Counted from the first letter of the stretch, positions 6,386-12,442 are shown. The stretch is 12,442 bases of DNA from an uncultured Planctomycetaceae bacterium (GCA_938008425.1 CALLKH010000167.1:1-12442), one strand, 5' to 3'. Numbers and translations are program-made. Notes: a model not told the origin generated them from the sequence alone.

Positions 6386-6736
6386 CTGGAAGACCTCCGA
6401 TCGGGCCGGCATGTCTGGAACGAATGCGATCACGGGACGCAAGACGTTCTCCGCCCTGATTCACTTATAGGTCGGATTCGGAGTTTTTGCAAGAATTCCG
6501 CCGCTTTTCGCGGCAATGGGCGGCATCCACCCCCGCCCGACGCCGATCAGTTGGCCGTCGGTGCGAAACGAATTGTATGCTTGATGCGGTGTACTCGGTC
6601 GGGACGTGGGCAGGTTCCATCCGCAATCGGAACCGATTCCGGCGAGGACGACGACTAGGCCGATCATCCGCTCTTTTTGAAGGCGGGTGCCGAGCCGAAG
6701 CACTGCAACGTCTTGAGAGTCGTGGGGAACGTGAAA
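6386..6736. other. intergenic region between the divergent small-protein and pilin genes
   Basis: 351 bases without a convincing gene. It contains the minus-strand promoter at 6464-6492 and, nearer the pilin, overlapping inverted repeats: GGTTCC/GGAACC arms (6613-6618 and 6629-6634) and AATCGG-AA-CCGATT (6625-6638). These could be an operator or mRNA structure. No good -35/-10 pair for the pilin gene was found; TATGCT at 6576-6581 with TTGGCC 19 bases upstream is the best, and weak. Confidence 0.5.
6464..6492 (-). promoter_or_regulatory. predicted sigma70-like promoter of the small-paralogue operon
   Basis: On the minus strand TTGCAA (6492-6487), a 17-base spacer and TATAAG (6469-6464). Predicted start near 6457 gives a leader of about 70 bases before the GGAGG-ATG of protein A. 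Confidence 0.6.
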
Positions 6737-6910
6737 ATGAACAAGCTCATTCCACAGATTCGTTTTTTCCTCAGGGATGAGGCTGGAGCAACGGCAACGG
6801 AGTATGCAGTCATGTTGGCGCTGATTATCGTGGTTTGCATCACCGCGATTTCAGCGCTGGGTGAGAAAACATCGACCATGTTTGTCGATATCGAGAGCGC
6901 CCTGCCTTAG
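6737..6910 (+). CDS. Flp/Fap-type pilin (class IVb prepilin), orphan
   Basis: A 57-residue type IVb prepilin. A short leader with basic residues ends in the processing site FFLRDEAG/ATATEYAV: glycine at 17, with Glu at +5 and Tyr at +6 of the mature chain, the hallmark of Flp pilins cleaved by TadV/CpaA-type prepilin peptidase. A hydrophobic helix (23-40) and a short polar tail follow. Flp subunits are assembled by the Tad machinery into thin pili for surface attachment; no tad/cpa gene is in this window, so the apparatus must be elsewhere if it exists. Start: ATG at 6737 has GGGGA eight bases upstream; the longer frame starting at 6677 adds a non-hydrophobic extension. It ends 24 bases before the convergent next gene. 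Confidence 0.9.
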   Translation: MNKLIPQIRFFLRDEAGATATEYAVMLALIIVVCITAISALGEKTSTMFVDIESALP

Positions 6911-6934
6911 TCAACCGCCCGGACCTCGGCCGCA

Positions 6935-7150
6935 TCAGTCCTTCACGCGCTTGCTGGGCATGAAGCCGATGCCCATCGCAACGGCGATAAAGAGGAACGC
7001 GCAGATGTATTCGACGAGCGGACGGGCATACTCAAGCGGCTTGATATTGTCCGGCTTGATGTCGGTACCTTCAGGAACAATCTGCGCGAACGCCGGCACG
7101 GCAGTGATCGCCACCAACAGTCCGACAGCAATGATCAATCGGCGGAGCAT
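6935..7150 (-). CDS. small exported or membrane protein
   Basis: 71 residues, not recognised. A signal peptide (LRRLIIAVGLLVAITAVPAFA, probable cleavage after residue 22) is followed by a short polar segment (QIVPEGTDIKPDNIKP), one membrane helix (about 45-63) and a basic tail (PSKRVKD). If cleaved it would be a mature single-span protein of about 49 residues with the tail in the cytoplasm. ATG at 7150 has GGAGG five bases upstream. It is convergent with the Flp pilin gene and has its own promoter. A role with the pilin is possible from position only. Confidence 0.75.
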   Translation of the reverse strand: MLRRLIIAVGLLVAITAVPAFAQIVPEGTDIKPDNIKPLEYARPLVEYICAFLFIAVAMGIGFMPSKRVKD

Positions 7151-7220
7151 GCAAACCTCCAGGGAACGACGCCTCCAGGCAGCGAGGCTGTCTCAAACCG
7201 AGTATGACACCAACGCAGAA

Positions 7221-7250
7221 ATTATACCGCGTCGGCCCCATCCGGACCAA
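7221..7250 (-). promoter_or_regulatory. predicted promoter of the 71-residue membrane protein
   Basis: On the minus strand a perfect TATAAT (7226-7221) preceded by TTGGTC (7250-7245) with an 18-base spacer. The leader is about 65 bases and can form a five-base stem (GCCTC/GAGGC) just before the ribosome-binding site. Confidence 0.5.
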
Positions 7251-7280
7251 CTCCTCCAACCGTCAGTAGATTCCACGGCC

Positions 7281-7811
7281 CTAACAGGGCGCCGCGGGCC
7301 AGGATGACTCCAGCCGCCGGGTGATACCCCGGAACTGCTCCTGCGGCACCCAGACCGTGCCCCAGCGCTTCGACCGCGGACGCTGACAGGTCAGGTAATC
7401 CTTCAGCGTCACCAGCCAGAAGCTATACCGGCGGCCGGCAAAGATGAACGTCTCGTCGCCCTCCGGCGGAAACAGGGGTTCCTCCCCCGTAATCCAGTAC
7501 GCAAACACGAACATGGCGATGTATTCAGGACCGAAAACGTCCTGCCACGCCCCGAGGCCTTCCAAGTCCGCCGCAGTGACCCACGACTTCATCTGCACGT
7601 CGCCGTCATGAACACCGCGCAAAACCTTGCGGCCTTTCACATCGACGAGGCAGGCATGATCCCCCGGTGGATAGACGATGTAATCGAAAATCTTGGCGGC
7701 GGAGCGCGATTTGGCGAAGTGTTTCACGTCCTCGATCGCGACGCAGGGTGTGCCGCGACGGGCAAGATAGCCTTCGAAGGCCATCTCGTAATGGCTTCGT
7801 CGAACGTTCAT
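7281..7811 (-). CDS. HYExAFE-motif protein, PD-(D/E)XK nuclease-like
   Basis: 176 residues. It begins NVRRSHYEMAFEGYL, carrying HYExAFE (7-13), a motif I associate with a conserved, uncharacterised family largely found in planctomycetes. The following residues resemble the PD-(D/E)XK nuclease core: a helix with Glu9, then KIFDYIVY with Asp43, then LVDVKGRK with Asp57 and Lys59. Later segments (MFVFAYWI, FIFAGRRYSFWLVTLKDYL, SKRWGTVWVP) are also motif-like. Nuclease activity is an inference from this layout; no member's biochemistry is known to me. ATG at 7811 has only a weak GGGG element. It starts 36 bases after the hisS stop and is probably co-transcribed with hisS. Confidence 0.8.
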   Translation of the reverse strand: MNVRRSHYEMAFEGYLARRGTPCVAIEDVKHFAKSRSAAKIFDYIVYPPGDHACLVDVKGRKVLRGVHDGDVQMKSWVTAADLEGLGAWQDVFGPEYIAMFVFAYWITGEEPLFPPEGDETFIFAGRRYSFWLVTLKDYLTCQRPRSKRWGTVWVPQEQFRGITRRLESSWPAAPC

Positions 7812-7847
7812 GCTCGGCCCCGTGAGGTCGCCGGCCGAACCCGGCGA

Positions 7848-9167
7848 CTAGGCCGTATGTTGCAGGAATTCGGCCGGTCGTGTCAACAGGTCGGCATAGG
7901 GGATCTCGCGGGACTCGCCCTTGGCCATTGCCTTGATCTGAACCGAACCGCGTGAGAGGGTCTCATCGCCCAAAATGACGACGATCGGACACCCCTTCTT
8001 GTCCGCCGCCTTGAGCTGCTTGCCCAGCGCCTGCCGGGCATAGCTGAACTCGGCCGTGATGCCCGCGCGGCGGATCGAGGCGACCAGCGAATGCAGCCGG
8101 CCGCGAAGCCCGTCCGCCGCATCGGCAACAAAGACGCCGCGCCCTGTCCGGGCATCCGTCAAGAGGCCGCGATCCTTCAGCATCAGCGACAGCACGACGT
8201 CCCCCATGCCGAACCCCACCGCCGGCTCCTTTGACTTGCCGAGCTTGCCGAGCAGATCGTCGTAGCGCCCGCCGCCGCAGATGGCCCGTTCGCTTTCGCC
8301 GCGGTCGAAGAATTCAAACACCGGTCCCGTGTAATAGGCCAGCCCGCGGACGACCCGCATGTTGAACCGGCAGTAGTCGGGAATCCCGAATTCATTCAGG
8401 GTGTCGAACAGTCGCGACGTTTCATCAAATGCCGAGTCCAGCTCCGCGCTTGCCGTCGCGAACTTTGACGCGGCCGTTCGGACGCCGTCGATCGTCTGCG
8501 TGCCAAGCAGGTCCATCAGCGCCGAGAAGGCGATGTGTGACTCATACCGCTCGCCCCAACGCCGGGCGAGTTCCGCCTCGTCGATCTTGCCCGCCTTGTC
8601 GAGAATCGCATACGCGCCGGCGTGGCCGTCGGCCGGTATGCCCGCGGCCGCGAGCAGCGCGGCGATGAGCCGCCGGTTGCTGATGTGAACCGCGAAGTCT
8701 TTCTCAGTCAGGCCGAGATCACGCAGCGCCTCGACGCCGGCAAGGATGCACTCGGCGTCGGCCGTCACGTCGGCCGTTCCGATGACGTCGATGTTCCACT
8801 GGTAAAACTCGCGGAGCCGCCCGCGCTGCACGTTCTCACCGCGAAAGAGCCGCGGCATGCAGAACCACTTGATCGGCTTCGACAGCGCATTGATCTTCGC
8901 CGCGACCATGCGGGCAAGCGTCGGCGTCATCTCGGGCCGAAGCGCCAGTTCCCGCTGCCCGCTGTCGGTCAGGCAGAAAAGCTGGCCAACGAGTTCATCG
9001 CCGCTCTTCTCACGGTAGAGTTCCAGGTATTCCAGCGTCGGGCCTTCGTACTCCTCGAAGCCATGCCGCAGCGACGCGCTCCGCCAAGCATCGAAGATCC
9101 GCTGAAGCGGTGCGTACTGCTCGGGGTAGAGGTCCCGGGTGCCTTTGACTGCCTGGATGGTGCTCAT
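7848..9167 (-). CDS. hisS: histidine--tRNA ligase
   Basis: Class II aminoacyl-tRNA synthetase that attaches histidine to tRNA-His (EC 6.1.1.21); 439 residues, a usual length. Seen in order: AVKGTRDLYPE (6-16), ALRPEMTPTLARM (75-87), motif 2 FRGENVQRGRLREFYQWNIDVIG region (108-130), the histidine A segment RGLAYYTGPVFEFF (274-287; usual form RGLDYYTG), CGGGRYDDL (297-305), and a C-terminal anticodon-binding domain from about 344. The motif 3 position reads VGFGMGDVVLSLML (317-330): the usual arginine of the GxER motif is replaced by valine. This may be a subfamily trait rather than a defect. Start ATG at 9167 has a weak ribosome-binding site (GAGACA). A good promoter lies 75-100 bases upstream. 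Confidence 0.97.
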   Translation of the reverse strand: MSTIQAVKGTRDLYPEQYAPLQRIFDAWRSASLRHGFEEYEGPTLEYLELYREKSGDELVGQLFCLTDSGQRELALRPEMTPTLARMVAAKINALSKPIKWFCMPRLFRGENVQRGRLREFYQWNIDVIGTADVTADAECILAGVEALRDLGLTEKDFAVHISNRRLIAALLAAAGIPADGHAGAYAILDKAGKIDEAELARRWGERYESHIAFSALMDLLGTQTIDGVRTAASKFATASAELDSAFDETSRLFDTLNEFGIPDYCRFNMRVVRGLAYYTGPVFEFFDRGESERAICGGGRYDDLLGKLGKSKEPAVGFGMGDVVLSLMLKDRGLLTDARTGRGVFVADAADGLRGRLHSLVASIRRAGITAEFSYARQALGKQLKAADKKGCPIVVILGDETLSRGSVQIKAMAKGESREIPYADLLTRPAEFLQHTA

Positions 9168-9241
9168 GAAGTGTCTCGACCGCGGGGGGCATTCTTCCCG
9201 GGGGGCTTTCTGTTGATCGGCCTCTGAAGCTCGACCGGCCG

Positions 9242-9270
9242 ATTCTAGAAATCGCCGGAAGGAGCGTCAA
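9242..9270 (-). promoter_or_regulatory. predicted sigma70-like promoter of hisS
   Basis: On the minus strand TTGACG (9270-9265), a 17-base spacer and TAGAAT (9247-9242). Transcription should begin near 9235, leaving a leader of about 68 bases. The leader contains two C-rich hexamers (CCCCCC) and no evident T-box or attenuator. Confidence 0.6.
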
Positions 9271-9306
9271 ACCGCCTCCCGCCTCTTCGCGCCACGAACC
9301 CCACGG

Positions 9307-9352
9307 TATATTGTCAAACAGCCTAACACCGCGCGGCCGATCGATCGCGCGG
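9307..9352 (+). promoter_or_regulatory. candidate rsmD upstream region: -10-like box and inverted repeat
   Basis: TATATT (9307-9312) could be a -10 box for rsmD, but no credible -35 lies 16-18 bases before it. Just downstream is a perfect seven-base inverted repeat, CCGCGCG (9329-9335) with CGCGCGG (9346-9352), around a ten-base centre containing GATCGAT. It may be a hairpin in the rsmD leader or an operator. Confidence 0.3.
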
Positions 9353-9389
9353 ATTCGCTCAGACGGGTTTCGCCGAGGCAGGCCGCAAC

Positions 9390-9998
9390 ATGCGTGTGAT
9401 CGCCGGACAATATCGAGGCCGCACCCTTCAAAGTCCGCCGGGACTCGGCACGCGCCCCATTCTGGACCGGGTGAAGGGCTCGCTCTTCGACTGGCTCGGT
9501 TCGCGGCTCGCGCTGCCCGGACATCTGCCGCCGGTCAATGTCTGCGACATGTTCTGCGGCGGCGGCAGCCAGGGCATCGAGGCGATGTCGCGCGGCGCGG
9601 CGTTCTGCGCCTTCATCGAATCCGATCCCGTCGCGCTCAAGTGCCTTCGCGAAAACCTGGCGACGATCAAGTTGTCATCCGGGGTCGCCGTCGTGGCCAA
9701 GACCGCCGAGACCGCAACCGCCAAGCCACCGGACAGCCGGGGATTCTCCATCGTCTTCGTTGATCCGCCCTTCAAGCTCAGCGAAAACGTGACGCCGGGA
9801 ACCGTCATGGGCCAGGTGATCGCAAGACTCGGCAACCAGATCCCGGTCGAGCCGGACGCACTCGTTCTGTGGCGTCACGACGAGGCCTGCAAACTTCCCG
9901 CCACGCTCCCCGGCGGCTGGACGTGCACCGACTCCCGCTCGTGGGGGACCAACGCCATCACGCTCTTCGAACGCGTCAGCGCGGAGGGCGCCGGATGA
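9390..9998 (+). CDS. rsmD: 16S rRNA (guanine-N2)-methyltransferase RsmD
   Basis: Transfers methyl from S-adenosylmethionine to N2 of the 16S rRNA guanosine equivalent to E. coli G966. 202 residues, normal length. The N-terminal family signature MRVIAGQYRGRTL and TRPILDRVKGSLFDWL (21-36) is followed by the SAM loop VCDMFCGGGSQGIEAMSRGA (51-70; usual DLFAGSGALG), the ribose-binding acid region IESDP (76-80), the catalytic DPPF (125-128), and the terminal WGTNAITLFE. Start ATG at 9390 has AGG elements seven to eleven bases upstream. The stop overlaps the next start as ATGA, so rsmD and the CCA-enzyme gene are translationally coupled. Confidence 0.95.
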   Translation: MRVIAGQYRGRTLQSPPGLGTRPILDRVKGSLFDWLGSRLALPGHLPPVNVCDMFCGGGSQGIEAMSRGAAFCAFIESDPVALKCLRENLATIKLSSGVAVVAKTAETATAKPPDSRGFSIVFVDPPFKLSENVTPGTVMGQVIARLGNQIPVEPDALVLWRHDEACKLPATLPGGWTCTDSRSWGTNAITLFERVSAEGAG

Positions 9999-11263
9999 GC
10001 GACACGCCGCAGAAATCCAGCGGAAAGCATCCGCGCGAGCGCGAGATGGAATCCGCCGCAACCTCGATCGTCGAAACGCTACAGCAGGCCGGACACATCG
10101 CCTACTTCGCCGGCGGATGCGTGCGCGACCTCGTGATGGGTCGACCGCCGCACGACTTTGATGTCGCAACCTCCGCACGACCCGAGCAGGTGGTCAAACT
10201 CTTTCGTCGCACGCGGCAGGTCGGCGCGGCATTTGGCGTCGTGCTCGTGAATGTAAAAAAGCTGGCCGTCGAGGTCGCCACGTTTCGCACCGATCATGAA
10301 TACACCGATGGCCGTCATCCCACCGGTGTGACCTTCAGCAGCCCCGAGGAAGACGCCCAGCGGCGCGACTTCACGATCAACGGCATGTTCTACGATCCGA
10401 TCCGACGCGAGATCATCGACCACGTCGGCGGCCGGCCGGACATCGCGGCGCGGCTCATCCGCGCCATCGGCGAACCCGAACGGCGATTCACCGAAGATCA
10501 TCTGCGCCTGATGCGGGCGGTTCGATTCGCCGGGCGGTTCGACTTCGACATCGAGCCGGAAACCTGGGCGGCCATGATTCGACATGCGGCTGACATTCGC
10601 CGAATCAGCCCCGAGCGTGTGCGAATGGAATTGGAGTTGATGCTCGCGTCGCCGGATCGGGCGAAGGCGGTGGATCGACTGCATCGGAGCGGAATACTCC
10701 GGCACCTGTGGCCACAGGCCGACGCGATCGTTACCTGCATCGAGCCGGCCATTCAGCGTCTGGTTGCGCTTCCCGAAGCTGCGTCGTTTGAACTCGCGTT
10801 CGCTGCGATGCTGGCCGACTTGAAGCCCGACGTCGCACGTGCTGCGCTCTTGGCGCTACACGCGAGCAACCAATCCATCGTTCGCGTCTGCTGGCTGCTC
10901 AATCACCAGCGCGATTTCGACGATCCCGCCCGGCTCGATATGGCGGACCTGAAATTCCTGATGGCCAGCCCCGGGTTCGACGACCTGACGAATCTCGCGG
11001 CGGCCAGAATCGCGGCTGAATCGGCACCAACCGACGCGCTCGAAGAGATCAAGTGTCGATCCCGCGCGATTCGGCCGGAAGACGTGTCGCCGGCGCCCAT
11101 GGTTGATGGAAACGATCTGAAGGCGATGGGACTTCAGCCCGGTCCGATCTACAAACGCATCTTGGATCAGATCTATCGCGCGCAGCTAAACGGCGAACTG
11201 AATTCACGCGAATCGGGGCTCTCGATGGCGAGCCGTCTCTCGGCCCATCCGCCCGCAGGCTGA
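9995..11263 (+). CDS. cca: CCA tRNA nucleotidyltransferase (class II, PcnB/Cca superfamily)
   Basis: Adds or repairs the 3' CCA of tRNAs without a template (or, less likely, polyadenylates RNA). 422 residues. The head domain has GGCVRD (40-45), the catalytic DFD (54-56), the third carboxylate strand VEVATFR (92-98), RRDFTINGMFYDP (123-135) and EDHLRLMRAVRFAGRF (167-182), whose EDxxR is the nucleotide-specificity motif. The C-terminal part keeps the GNDLKAMGLQPGPIYKRIL element (372-390). The HD site expected in the middle (LLHDIGK type) reads MLADLKPD (272-279), so a phosphohydrolase function is not expected. Start: ATG at 9995 overlaps the rsmD stop and has GGAGG seven bases upstream; the longer frame from 9869 is overlap with rsmD. 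A gene symbol of pcnB is an alternative. Confidence 0.93.
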   Translation: MSDTPQKSSGKHPREREMESAATSIVETLQQAGHIAYFAGGCVRDLVMGRPPHDFDVATSARPEQVVKLFRRTRQVGAAFGVVLVNVKKLAVEVATFRTDHEYTDGRHPTGVTFSSPEEDAQRRDFTINGMFYDPIRREIIDHVGGRPDIAARLIRAIGEPERRFTEDHLRLMRAVRFAGRFDFDIEPETWAAMIRHAADIRRISPERVRMELELMLASPDRAKAVDRLHRSGILRHLWPQADAIVTCIEPAIQRLVALPEAASFELAFAAMLADLKPDVARAALLALHASNQSIVRVCWLLNHQRDFDDPARLDMADLKFLMASPGFDDLTNLAAARIAAESAPTDALEEIKCRSRAIRPEDVSPAPMVDGNDLKAMGLQPGPIYKRILDQIYRAQLNGELNSRESGLSMASRLSAHPPAG

Positions 11264-11287
11264 GCAAGATCGTAATTCGTCTTGCTC
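11262..11287. terminator. inverted repeat between convergent genes, possible bidirectional terminator
   Basis: Perfect eight-base arms GAGCAAGA (11262-11269) and TCTTGCTC (11280-11287) around a ten-base loop. It overlaps the stop of the CCA gene and fills most of the 34-base gap to the convergent ACT gene. There is no clear T-run on either side, so it is less certain as an intrinsic terminator. Confidence 0.45.
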
Positions 11288-11297
11288 GGGTCGCGCT

Positions 11298-11732
11298 CTA
11301 CTTCTTCTTACCGGACAACCGCTTCTTGATCAGCTTCGAAGCCGTCGAGAGCTCCTCTTCCGTTTTGAACGCCACATAGAAGACATTCTTCTTGCCGACG
11401 GTGGCCGCCGACGCGCCGCGAACATTGATCCCCGCCGCCGCAACGCAACGGGTGATGTCGGCGCCAAGCCCCGCTCGATCGGGGCCCTCGATCCTCAACG
11501 AGTGCATGCCGGCTGCCGGCACCAGCCCGACATCGACAGCCGCCTGCTTCTGCTTCTTGCCGCTGATGGGCGCGACGTACACCCGCGAAGTCGTCTCGTT
11601 CACCCGCCGGGCGACAAGAAACTCCAGGTTGGCGTCCGCCGCGGCGAGTGCCTCGAGAACGCGGGCCAGCTTTTCCGGCCGGTTGACGAAATCACCCGCC
11701 CAGACATCGATCTTCTTCAACGTATATGACAT
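11298..11732 (-). CDS. tandem ACT-domain protein
   Basis: 144 residues, two ACT-type beta-alpha-beta domains. The first (about 6-70) has DVWAGDFVNRPEKLARVLEALAAA..NLEFLVAR; the second (76-137) has LRIEGPDRAGLGADITRCVAAAGINVRGA. The NRPEKL and GPDRAGL turns are the usual ligand-binding loops of ACT domains, which bind amino acids and related small molecules. With no fused enzyme it is probably a stand-alone small-molecule sensor or regulatory subunit. The C-terminal end is strongly basic (KLIKKRLSGKKK), which is uncommon and might contact nucleic acid (inference). ATG at 11732 has GGAG seven bases upstream. It diverges from aat, sharing a short intergenic region. Confidence 0.85.
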   Translation of the reverse strand: MSYTLKKIDVWAGDFVNRPEKLARVLEALAAADANLEFLVARRVNETTSRVYVAPISGKKQKQAAVDVGLVPAAGMHSLRIEGPDRAGLGADITRCVAAAGINVRGASAATVGKKNVFYVAFKTEEELSTASKLIKKRLSGKKK

Positions 11733-11786
11733 CGGTCCACTCCGAATGAATTGCCGAATTGACCACGCATCGCCGACGTGCGAGGG

Positions 11787-11795
11787 TAATATACA
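11787..11795. promoter_or_regulatory. overlapping divergent -10 boxes of the ACT gene and aat
   Basis: The AT-rich core TAATATACA reads as TATATT on the minus strand (11793-11788) toward the ACT gene, and as TAATAT or TATACA on the plus strand toward aat. Neither direction has a good -35 at 17 bases, so both assignments are tentative. Confidence 0.35.
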
Positions 11796-11856
11796 CCGGG
11801 AAGAAAGTCATGCGAGAGCCGCAGATTCAGCGAGGATCGCTAGGGACCGCAAGCCG

Positions 11857-12442
11857 ATGGAGAACCTCCCGCCGCAACTCCTGATTTCCGCCTACGCCCA
11901 GGGCGTGTTTCCGATGGGGTTCGGGTCGGAGATCCGCTGGTACTCCCCCGATCCGAGGGGGATCATTCCGCTCGATGGCTTTCATGCTGCCAAGTCGCTG
12001 CTGCAAACCTGCCGCAGCGGGAAGTTTGAGATTCGAATCAACACGGCCTTTCGTGAGGTCATGACGGCCTGCGCCGATCGCCCGGATGATTCCTGGATCA
12101 CACCGGCCATCATTAATTCCTATTGTCGATTGCACGAGATGGGGTTCGCCCACAGCGTGGAGGCCTGGCGGGAAGGTCAACTGGCCGGCGGGCTCTACGG
12201 CGTCGCCCTCGGCGGCGCGTTTTTCGGCGAGAGCATGTTTCATCGCATGCGCGACGCGAGTAAAGTTGCACTCGTGGCACTGGTCGAGCGGATGAAATCG
12301 CGCGGATTCACCCTGCTGGACAGCCAGTTCACCACACCGCACCTGGAGCAGTTTGGTGCGATCGAAATCCCAAAGGCCGAGTATCTCGCGCGCCTGGCGG
12401 CGGCGCTGTCGATCGACGCCTGCTTCGCCGACCACCCGCCCG
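11857..12442 (+). CDS. aat: leucyl/phenylalanyl-tRNA--protein transferase (3' end beyond window)
   Basis: Transfers Leu or Phe from charged tRNA to the N terminus of proteins beginning with Lys or Arg, marking them for ClpS/ClpAP (N-degron pathway); cytoplasmic, GNAT-like fold. 195 residues are visible and the frame is open to the window edge; the family is usually about 200-235 residues, so only a short C terminus is missing. Motifs: LLISAYAQGVFPMG (8-21), IRWYSPDPRGIIP (26-38), WITPAIINSYCRLHEMGFAHSVE region (80-102), LAGGLYGVALG (109-119), FFGESMF (122-128), DASKVAL (133-139), LLDSQFTTPHLEQFGA (153-168). Start: ATG at 11857 has AGGGA ten bases upstream and begins directly at the family N terminus. 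A 24-codon open frame beginning at 11810 overlaps the start out of frame. Confidence 0.95.
   Translation, partial: MENLPPQLLISAYAQGVFPMGFGSEIRWYSPDPRGIIPLDGFHAAKSLLQTCRSGKFEIRINTAFREVMTACADRPDDSWITPAIINSYCRLHEMGFAHSVEAWREGQLAGGLYGVALGGAFFGESMFHRMRDASKVALVALVERMKSRGFTLLDSQFTTPHLEQFGAIEIPKAEYLARLAAALSIDACFADHPP

Noticed and set aside
6461..6667. 68-codon minus-strand frame with a hydrophobic start, upstream of the small-paralogue operon
   Set aside because: Its 3' end contains the promoter of the next gene, its ribosome-binding site is weak, and its third codon positions are only about two-thirds G or C, no higher than expected for non-coding DNA here. It could be revived by conservation evidence.
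7278..7290. Short hairpin at the end of the HYExAFE gene as a terminator
   Set aside because: The stem is only five bases, the stop codon is inside it and no T-run follows.
9312..9317. Perfect TTGACA on the minus strand upstream of hisS
   Set aside because: No -10 box occurs at 16-18 bases; the pair at 9242-9270 is better placed and better spaced.
11810..11884. 24-codon upstream frame overlapping the aat start
   Set aside because: It starts at an ATG with no well-spaced ribosome-binding site and the product has no features; a regulatory upstream frame cannot be shown.
11827..12435. 202-codon minus-strand open frame opposite aat
   Set aside because: It lies wholly antisense to a gene with full aat motifs, and its sequence is low in recognisable structure, as expected for a shadow in GC-rich DNA.

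Overview
This is a GC-rich, gene-dense stretch of bacterial chromosome, most likely from the Planctomycetota (perhaps a Phycisphaerae-like lineage). The pointers are a HYExAFE-motif protein, small signal-anchored proteins with a GxxY...YxxDxxxRR core, an Flp pilin with an ATEYAVMLAL core, a secreted SH3-repeat protein, and kdsA (Gram-negative-type KDO synthesis). The assignment rests on recalled family distribution, not a search. I see no rRNA, tRNA, CRISPR array, insertion sequence, integrase or phage gene.

Layout. 59-2332, minus strand: a YjaB-like acetyltransferase, kdsA and a histidine phosphatase, with a degenerate 7-base tandem repeat between the acetyltransferase and kdsA. 2604-5633, plus strand: a secreted SH3-domain protein, a GYF_2/TM2 membrane protein and a DUF309 protein that looks leaderless. 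A hairpin at 5659-5677 separates these from 5769-7150, which holds four very small membrane or exported proteins: two tandem paralogues (minus), an orphan Flp pilin (plus) and a signal-peptide protein (minus). 7281-9167, minus: hisS followed by the HYExAFE nuclease-like gene. 9390-11263, plus: rsmD and a CCA-adding enzyme gene joined by an ATGA overlap. 11298-11732, minus: a tandem ACT-domain protein. 11857-12442, plus: aat, cut by the window end.

How the genes work together. The right half is a translation neighbourhood: HisRS charges tRNA-His, RsmD methylates 16S rRNA, the CCA enzyme matures tRNA 3' ends, and Aat uses charged tRNA to tag proteins for N-degron turnover. kdsA supplies the KDO precursor for lipopolysaccharide. 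The small-protein cluster and the SH3 and TM2 proteins act in or across the envelope and have no firm function.

Promoters could be read by eye upstream of many genes. They resemble the housekeeping sigma type (TTGACA/TATAAT-like), four or five of them with a 17-base spacer, and they settle several start codons where the longest reading frame is misleading. Nothing here is a clear multi-gene defence or biosynthetic system. The least explained content is the small envelope-protein cluster and the nuclease-like gene behind hisS.
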